Shown here in pieces: positions 59,102 to 64,000 of a stretch of 64,000 nucleotides of DNA; the stretch's first letter is position 1; the number at the start of each line of letters is the position of its first letter. The notes under the pieces are model-generated. The model was not told where the DNA came from and ran no database searches. It worked only from the letters and a program-made list of their open reading frames with translations. The stretch is from Clitopilus passeckerianus (lineage: Eukaryota; Basidiomycota; Agaricomycetes; Agaricales; Entolomataceae): assembly GCA_944990035.1 (NCBI GenBank), contig CALYLX010000142.1, forward strand, positions 310,001 to 374,000, in the 5' to 3' direction. A program made the position numbers and the translations under genes.

Positions 59102-59816
59102 ATGCGTCTTTCGACAACAAAACACAAATTCAGAGCCTCCGCAAAGATGGGCCTCTGCTGTCTGGTGCTCATAACCTTTGCCATTCTCGCTATGGCATCT
59201 TCATTGAAGAGGCCGGTTCAGGTTATGCCGCATAGTTCGGAATATATGACTCGAGATGTTGGTGAGCATCGCGTGTAGCAACTGTGTGCGGAATTCGAAG
59301 CTGATGGTTTCATGATGTGCACCTACAGGATATGGCCTTCGTCACCTCACCTGGAGTATACCTCCTTTGGATAGAGTCTCCCTCTCCATGGAGAACACGC
59401 AGCATTTTGGCTTCGATGGTGAATTAGCAGACCTCGAGTGGAATTCAACCCTTCCCTCCGGCGGTGCCGTCGTACATCTTGGTCCCAACAAGAAGCCATT
59501 CACAGTTGGCGCCTTCCATAGGCTCCGATGCCTGAACATCATCAGGAAGAGCCTGGTTGGGTTATATTTGGACGTCCGTGGCGGAGGAAGTCTGGGGAGC
59601 AAGCAACCGCAATTGGTCGGTCATTGCATGAACTATTTACGCCAGATGACCTTGTGTGATGCAGATCTTACCTTGGAATCTATCCGAAGCGATCACGGAG
59701 ACCATCTCACCAAGTGGGATATCCCTCACCAGTGTCGAGATTGGACAGCTGTCTACAGAGAAGCGGAGGGGAATTTCAATCGTCGAACAGAAGGGACCAC
59801 TGATACACCGAGATAA
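59102..59816 (+). CDS. UstYa-like (DUF3328) protein 1
   Basis: The intron at 59262-59328 joins a short N-terminal exon with one membrane anchor (MGLCCLVLITFAILAMASS) to the luminal domain. UstYa-family features in order: a region before the first motif (GGAVVHLGPNKKPFTVGAFH), the first motif as HRLRC where the family has HxxHC, then LVGHCMNYLRQMTLCDADLT and the terminal HQCRDWTAVY. The length of about 215 residues is normal. UstYa/UstYb relatives oxidise and cyclise Kex2-released core peptides in ustiloxin- and phomopsin-type pathways. Here one histidine of the first motif is replaced by Arg, so activity may be changed. A TATA box lies at 59035-59043. The 3' end is 5 bp from the converging gene. 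Confidence 0.83.
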
Positions 59817-59821
59817 CAATA

Positions 59822-60472
59822 CTATTTCAGCTTCTGTGATACATTCCGAGTCGCTACTATTTCGTCCCAGCGTCGTATTTCCTCATCCAACAATTGATAT
59901 GGCACCTCCCAGTCTCTGCACATGTACACGCCACCTGTTCGATCGGCGTCAAAATCTCGCGTCTCAAAGTCACCATATTCCAGGGTTAAATCCGCTGAGC
60001 ACAAGGCAGCCTGTCGAAGATAGTTGAGGCAGTGTTGTATATGTCCCTGGGTCGCATGAGCTGACCTGCCAAAGGCGAGGTTCAAAACTCTCAGGCAATG
60101 CATCTGATGAAACATGGACACCTGGAAAGCTCTCTCCTCAGACCCAAGTCGCGTGAAGCCGAAGTCGAAGCTTGTAAGGGTAAACCAGTCGTCGTCGGAA
60201 TCACGACCGAGAAGTGGATAATGTACGGATTCCTCCGCGACCATAAAAACATTTGGTAATTCTTCGGGAAGCGGAAGGATACTGGGATAGTCATGCCCTC
60301 GATACGCTGCCAAACCAAGGCGCCGTGGTCAGCTATCCCAAAAACATCGAATTGGAAGTGGTATCTCACAATATTTGCGCAATTTGGCTGGTGTGCTTGA
60401 GATAAGAATGAGGTTAACCGCAGACACGAGGAAAAATACAAGGGATACGAGTTCTAGACGACACAAAGTCAT
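59822..60472 (-). CDS. UstYa-like (DUF3328) protein 2
   Basis: Exon 1 is 60472-60370 and exon 2 is 60306-59822 (63-bp intron). An N-terminal anchor MTLCRLELVSLVFFLVSAVN is followed by the luminal domain. The intron join gives KYSYRGHDYPSILPLPEELP, a common UstYa opening. Both motifs are complete: FQVSMFHQMHCLRVLN (HxxHC) and HIQHCLNYLRQAALCSADLT, with VYMCRDWEVPYQLL at the end. About 195 residues. The motif histidines and cysteines are the proposed metal or active-site ligands in this family. The reaction is probably oxidative modification or cyclisation of a peptide; the substrate is inferred to be one of the nearby precursors. Confidence 0.85.
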
Positions 60473-60878
60473 GCTAATGTGAGGCGGCACTATGGAGGAG
60501 TGTGGGAGCCCTGGTTCGCGTCCTCTATTTCCCATTAATTGAGAACTGGAAGGCTGCGATAGCATACAAATGGGCATATCAGGAATACAAGAATAGTGGC
60601 ACGCAGATCGGAGATCCGGATTGCCCGCAGAGGATCTGCCGCTGTGTTCCTCATTACATTCTTCTTGTCGTCCAAAATGGATTCCTTTTCATCTACATCA
60701 AAGGAAGGGCACAGATCAGCTCCTGCTTTCATGGAGGCGAAGACCGCTGGATCGCAGATACCGGAGAATGCTCCAAGAATGCTCTTCAATCTGATATATG
60801 GCAAGCGGCGAACAAGAACAGGAGAACATAAACCGTCTGAGGTGCCAAGGGGTCGCATACCTGCCGAAATTTCCACAT
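60473..60878. other. divergent promoter region between UstYa-like genes 2 and 3
   Basis: Head-to-head spacer of about 400 bp, so the two genes are probably co-regulated. A minus-strand frame (60942-60535) reads partly protein-like sequence (ESILDDKKNVMRNTAADPLR) but does not splice to gene 2 in a convincing way. Confidence 0.45.
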
Positions 60879-61584
60879 ATGTATACTCGCATCGACAACT
60901 ATTACCTCCTACCAGTGAACGTAGTACGCACAGTGGTAGCAACTCTCAGTTTGGTACTGCTCCTTGGTTTAACCGAAACCGCCTTGCGTATTCGAGGCGA
61001 CAACACGACTGTCAACAGTGAGTCTAGATACTCTTGTCGTAATAGAGCATGGCAGACTCAAAGAATCGAATGCAGAGGTGTATACCTGGACAGGCGCACA
61101 TAACCAGCTTCCAGTGCAAGTTCGTAAGGTTGCCCTAGAAGTTCTAGATACCGATCGATATGGGATGCATGCAGGCAAGGATTGGGCGTCCATTTTCCCC
61201 CTCGGGATGGGCTTTGTCAAAGGAGGGGATGACTTCTACGCTGTGTCAATGTACCATCAGCTGCATTGCCTGAACAGCTTCAGGCGGATGTTCAACGGCC
61301 TCCGCAACACATCTTCCGAACACGATACAGCCCACATCCTCCACTGCCTAACTTACATGCGTCAAATGCTTCTCTGCAACGCAGACATAACCCTCGAACC
61401 TGCCTTTAGAGCAATCAACACCGATGGAAGGAAGACGGTTGCTGCATATGGCACGGAAGTAACTCACCAATGTCGTGATTGGACGCAAATCCGGGAATTT
61501 GTCGAAGGGAACTACGCGACCTGGGAACAAGAGAGTCGGGATTTCGTTTCTACGGAGCCTAGTCTTACAAAACTCCTAGGATAG
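60879..61584 (+). CDS. UstYa-like (DUF3328) protein 3
   Basis: An ATG at 60879 starts an N-terminal anchor (VVRTVVATLSLVLLLGLTET). The intron at 61018-61075 (GTGAGT...AATGCAG) keeps frame into VYTWTGAHNQLPVQVRKVAL, a typical UstYa entry with EVLDTDRYGM after it. The first motif is complete, FYAVSMYHQLHCLNSFRRMF (HxxHC). The second is HILHCLTYMRQMLLCNADIT, and the C-terminus is THQCRDWTQIREF. About 215 residues. All family ligands are present, so it should be active. The spliced form differs from the raw open frame: an apparent upstream start in the second exon's frame is inside the intron. Confidence 0.85.
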
Positions 61585-62018
61585 TCTAATTCAAGTTGTC
61601 TTCCACTTGCTGAAGGCCCGTACATTCGGTAACTCTGAAGTGACTCCTGGCTTTCGCCGTATGGCCAGAGAGTGTCATCCACCCAAGCAATTGCTGAAAC
61701 CTGGATTACCAGATCATAATCGTCATCATCATCAATGTCAATGGAAGCGGTGTTTTGATATTTCTTGGACCTATAGAGTAAGCGCCCATGGTCTTCCCGC
61801 CGGGCCTTTCACCGACATATCCGTGCCGTGTGGAGCAGATCCATGTACGGATTCGAGATATGTTCTACCCAATCATCCGAAAGAAGCGTGACTGATTTTG
61901 CCCAGTGAACAGCGAAATCACGGCAAATAGTTCTGGTGGTCATATTCGTATCAGAAGATGCTCCTCATTGCAAGATACGAAGGGAAAACGGGACTAAGTG
62001 TATTAAAAACACGCGGTC
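61585..62018. other. intergenic region between convergent genes
   Basis: No gene supported; open frames here are short and lack features. Confidence 0.55.
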
Positions 62019-63057
62019 CTACTCTGACGAGGCCTCAGCCTCAGGTAACTTCCCAAGGGCTGAATATTGAACCATTACGATACCTGTCAATCCAAACTTA
62101 GAACAGTCGGCCAAACTAAGAGAAAGTCGGGACTACTGACCTGAAGGTGGCTTCGAGAGTTTGGTTTGCCAGAAGTCGACATCACAATTCGGTGTTTCCG
62201 ATGAACACTTCAGTTCAAGAGTCGTGTACTCATTGGAGGGGCAATGAAAGGGAAAAGAGGAGCTTGATCCTGACTCAGAGCTGGCATTGAAGGATCCAAT
62301 CGATCTCGACTGCTTCGAGTGAGACCATTTGGCCGGAAATACGACCTCTGGCCCAAGAGGTGGATCAACGAGCCGTATATCTAAGATTCCCCAGCGTGTC
62401 GATGTCGACCCCCAGGCTGCAGACGGCATGTAACGAATTACACATGCCTCCATTCCGAAGTCAAGATGACGGAAGTGAGCTACAGTCGTAATCTATAGAA
62501 TGATGATCTTGAGAAACTTAGGTCCACTTAGTTACATACAGAGCGTACCTCAGAATTGACTCGAATATGGCGGTCATGAGGATACACCGCTCCGAGTTGA
62601 GAAGCCCATCCCGTATCATCTTCGCGAAGTTGTCCTGCCTTATCCAGTTGGAACACAAGGTCAGGAAGTTCTGAATGGGAGGAAATTTCTGATCGGGCCG
62701 CCAGAGCCTCTCCAAGTTGACATATTGGCTGGGACGTCGAAGAGCAACAAGGTCGTCCCCCAAGGCAAGGGTGGCCTTTCCAGAGCTGAACGAGTAGAGA
62801 GCCAAGGTGGTCGTGAACAGCGTACTGATACATGACAAATAAAACAGATATTTCACAAACACTCCTTGGCCTGAATTTGTGAGCCTGGAGCGCCATGTTG
62901 GGGTGTAAGAAACCGCCAAACTATGATCAGTCCCGTCAACGCTGCCTTGGAGAGGATTATTGATAGAGTGTGATGTGCAAGTATCCGTTAATTCGCTTTC
63001 TGAGGACAGCAAGGCATGCGACTCTGAGTTATGGTGGTCTGCGGCGGGGCTGGGCAT
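62019..63057 (-). pseudogene. type II membrane protein gene with a frameshift
   Basis: From the ATG at 63057: an acidic Ser/His-rich N-terminus, one span (YLFYLSCISTLFTTTLALYS), and DDLVALRRPSQYVNLERLW, a block typical of Agaricomycete type II proteins. The frame then changes at about 62670, inside FPPIQN-(L)PDLVFQLD. The continuation QLDKAGQLREDDTGWASQLG and HDRHIRVNSEV is in another frame and is the normal follow-on for this family. After an intron it reads ITTVAHFRHLDFGMEACVIR, then a Ser-rich part, and ends at 62019. One missing base (probably a C after AAC) explains it. It may be a true mutation or a sequence error. Function unknown. Confidence 0.65.
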
Positions 63058-63526
63058 CTTCTAGCATGCAGAGATGAACCCAGCCAGCCTAATTTATCTG
63101 TATTGGCAACACTGGGAGGTCAAGTTGATCATCAAGGTTCCGAGAAAAGCTGGTGCATCGCCACGTCCATACGACGAGTTTACGGCGCCCGCTAACCCAC
63201 CCAATTTACCCACATTCAAGTTTCCATTCAAGTATCTTGAAACTCCCATGGGAAATGGAATCACTCCTCGATGGTGTACTTGTTTGCAAGTTCGGTTCCA
63301 ATGCTGCTAATAATATCGTGATAAAAGGCATCTTGTTCAGGCCTTGGCTGATGCAGAGTTAGGGTCTTCTCTTCGTCCGTCATGGCCCATATGGTGAAGG
63401 TTTGATATATCTCGAGAAGCTGATCTGAGAGGATGCGATGCATAAGGCGGCAATTATAACTTTGCGCCCACTGGTTCATGTGCGACGAATAAAGCAATCA
63501 GTGAGCAATTGACAAATATCAGTACT
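63058..63526. other. divergent spacer with a possible small open frame
   Basis: A minus-strand frame of 78 residues (63497-63261) reads protein-like sequence (MHRILSDQLLEIYQTFTIWA) but has no recognised family and no paralog in the window; its status is unclear. Confidence 0.35.
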
Positions 63527-64000
63527 ATGATCCCCCTTCTTTTTGTCGTGAAGGCTGGCTGGTGTTTCTTCTGGGCAATCGCTTTATATACCTTGTACTC
63601 CTCCAAGGCGGCTAACTTTCTATTTCCTAGCAAACTACAAATCCCTCACCCCAGTTTTCCACCAGTTGCCGACGAAATGCTATCCACAACATCCAGCACG
63701 TTCGATGAGGGCTTCGCCGACTTCAGGCACCAAGGGGAGACATATAAGACATACTATAAGGTCTTCGGCGACCTGAAAGATGGTACCCAGACTCCGTTAA
63801 TTGTCCTTCACGGCGGCCCTGGCCTCGTTCATCAAGCTGTCCTTCCCTTCTCTGAACTCGCCACCATTCATGGGGTTCCCACCGTCCTCTATGATCAGCT
63901 CGGAAACGGCAAATCAACTCATCTCAAAGGCAAAGACGGTTCCTTTTGGACCATTGACCTTTTCCTTGATGAACTCACGAACCTGCTCAACCATCTCGGC
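63527..64000 (+). CDS. membrane-anchored proline-iminopeptidase-like S33 hydrolase (5' part)
   Basis: Open from the ATG at 63527 to the window end (158 codons). An N-terminal signal anchor (MIPLLFVVKAGWCFFWAIAL) is followed by a luminal domain starting near residue 60. Alpha/beta-hydrolase features: TPLIVLHGGPGLVHQAVLPF (oxyanion-hole HGGPG, characteristic of S33 proline iminopeptidases and amino-acid amidases) and PTVLYDQLGNGKSTHLKGKD, the strand before the nucleophile region. The catalytic Ser, Asp and His lie beyond the window. Its place beside UstYa genes suggests trimming of a processed peptide, though unrelated use is possible. Confidence 0.8.
   Translation, partial: MIPLLFVVKAGWCFFWAIALYTLYSSKAANFLFPSKLQIPHPSFPPVADEMLSTTSSTFDEGFADFRHQGETYKTYYKVFGDLKDGTQTPLIVLHGGPGLVHQAVLPFSELATIHGVPTVLYDQLGNGKSTHLKGKDGSFWTIDLFLDELTNLLNHLG

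Noticed and set aside
60535..60942. Additional 5' exon for UstYa-like gene 2
   Set aside because: Part of the minus-strand frame looks protein-like, but no donor/acceptor pair joins it in frame with the anchor exon, and the anchor exon already has a good ATG.

Overview
The window is nuclear DNA of a filamentous basidiomycete, most likely an Agaricomycete (mushroom-type fungus). Nearly every gene is split by 46-66 bp GT-AG introns, genes lie densely on both strands, and the families present are typical of mushrooms: expanded LRR-type F-box proteins, UstYa-like (DUF3328) proteins, secreted GMC oxidoreductase and pectinesterase. No bacterial operons, CRISPR arrays or recognisable intact transposons are visible. 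Exon boundaries below were set by hand from reading frame, GT/AG signals and comparison between paralogs inside the window.

1-25 kb is mainly housekeeping: the end of an unknown gene, a Hos3-type histone deacetylase, the mitochondrial S-adenosylmethionine carrier, a DUF202 membrane protein, tRNA-splicing endonuclease subunit Sen54, a GPI-anchored-looking aspartic protease, the scavenger decapping enzyme DcpS, an unknown nuclear-type protein and a Nop12/RBM34-like RRM protein. Into this is set an F-box array (about 5-15 kb) with two intact genes, two decayed copies and one possible remnant.

25-29 kb is gene-poor. 29-36.6 kb holds two steroid 5-alpha-reductase-like paralogs flanking a long gene that resembles the XPF-like meiotic protein Zip2/SHOC1, plus an intron-containing tRNA-Ala(TGC).

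36.6-49.2 kb is an accessory locus: four intact copies of a small secreted, Kex2-type precursor that releases a 56-58 residue peptide with eight cysteines. They sit among many degenerate duplications of their upstream regions. A secreted GMC oxidoreductase and a tRNA-Glu(TTC) lie inside the locus, and a pectinesterase follows it.

52.4-64 kb (running out of the window) looks like a second, different secreted-peptide system. A three-gene module (seven-helix membrane protein, histidine-rich single-span membrane protein, tiny secreted precursor) is present twice in tandem. Next come three UstYa-like proteins, a frameshifted single-span membrane protein and the start of a membrane-anchored S33 peptidase. 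The two precursors, found only after placing a short intron in each, have a signal peptide, a dibasic Kex2-type site and a nearly identical 10-residue C-terminus. Signal peptide, Kex2 site and UstYa proteins together are the hallmark of fungal dikaritin-type RiPP clusters. The core peptide here has no Tyr or Trp, so it would be a new type, or alternatively a secreted peptide signal with a nearby seven-helix receptor. This is the most interesting part of the window.
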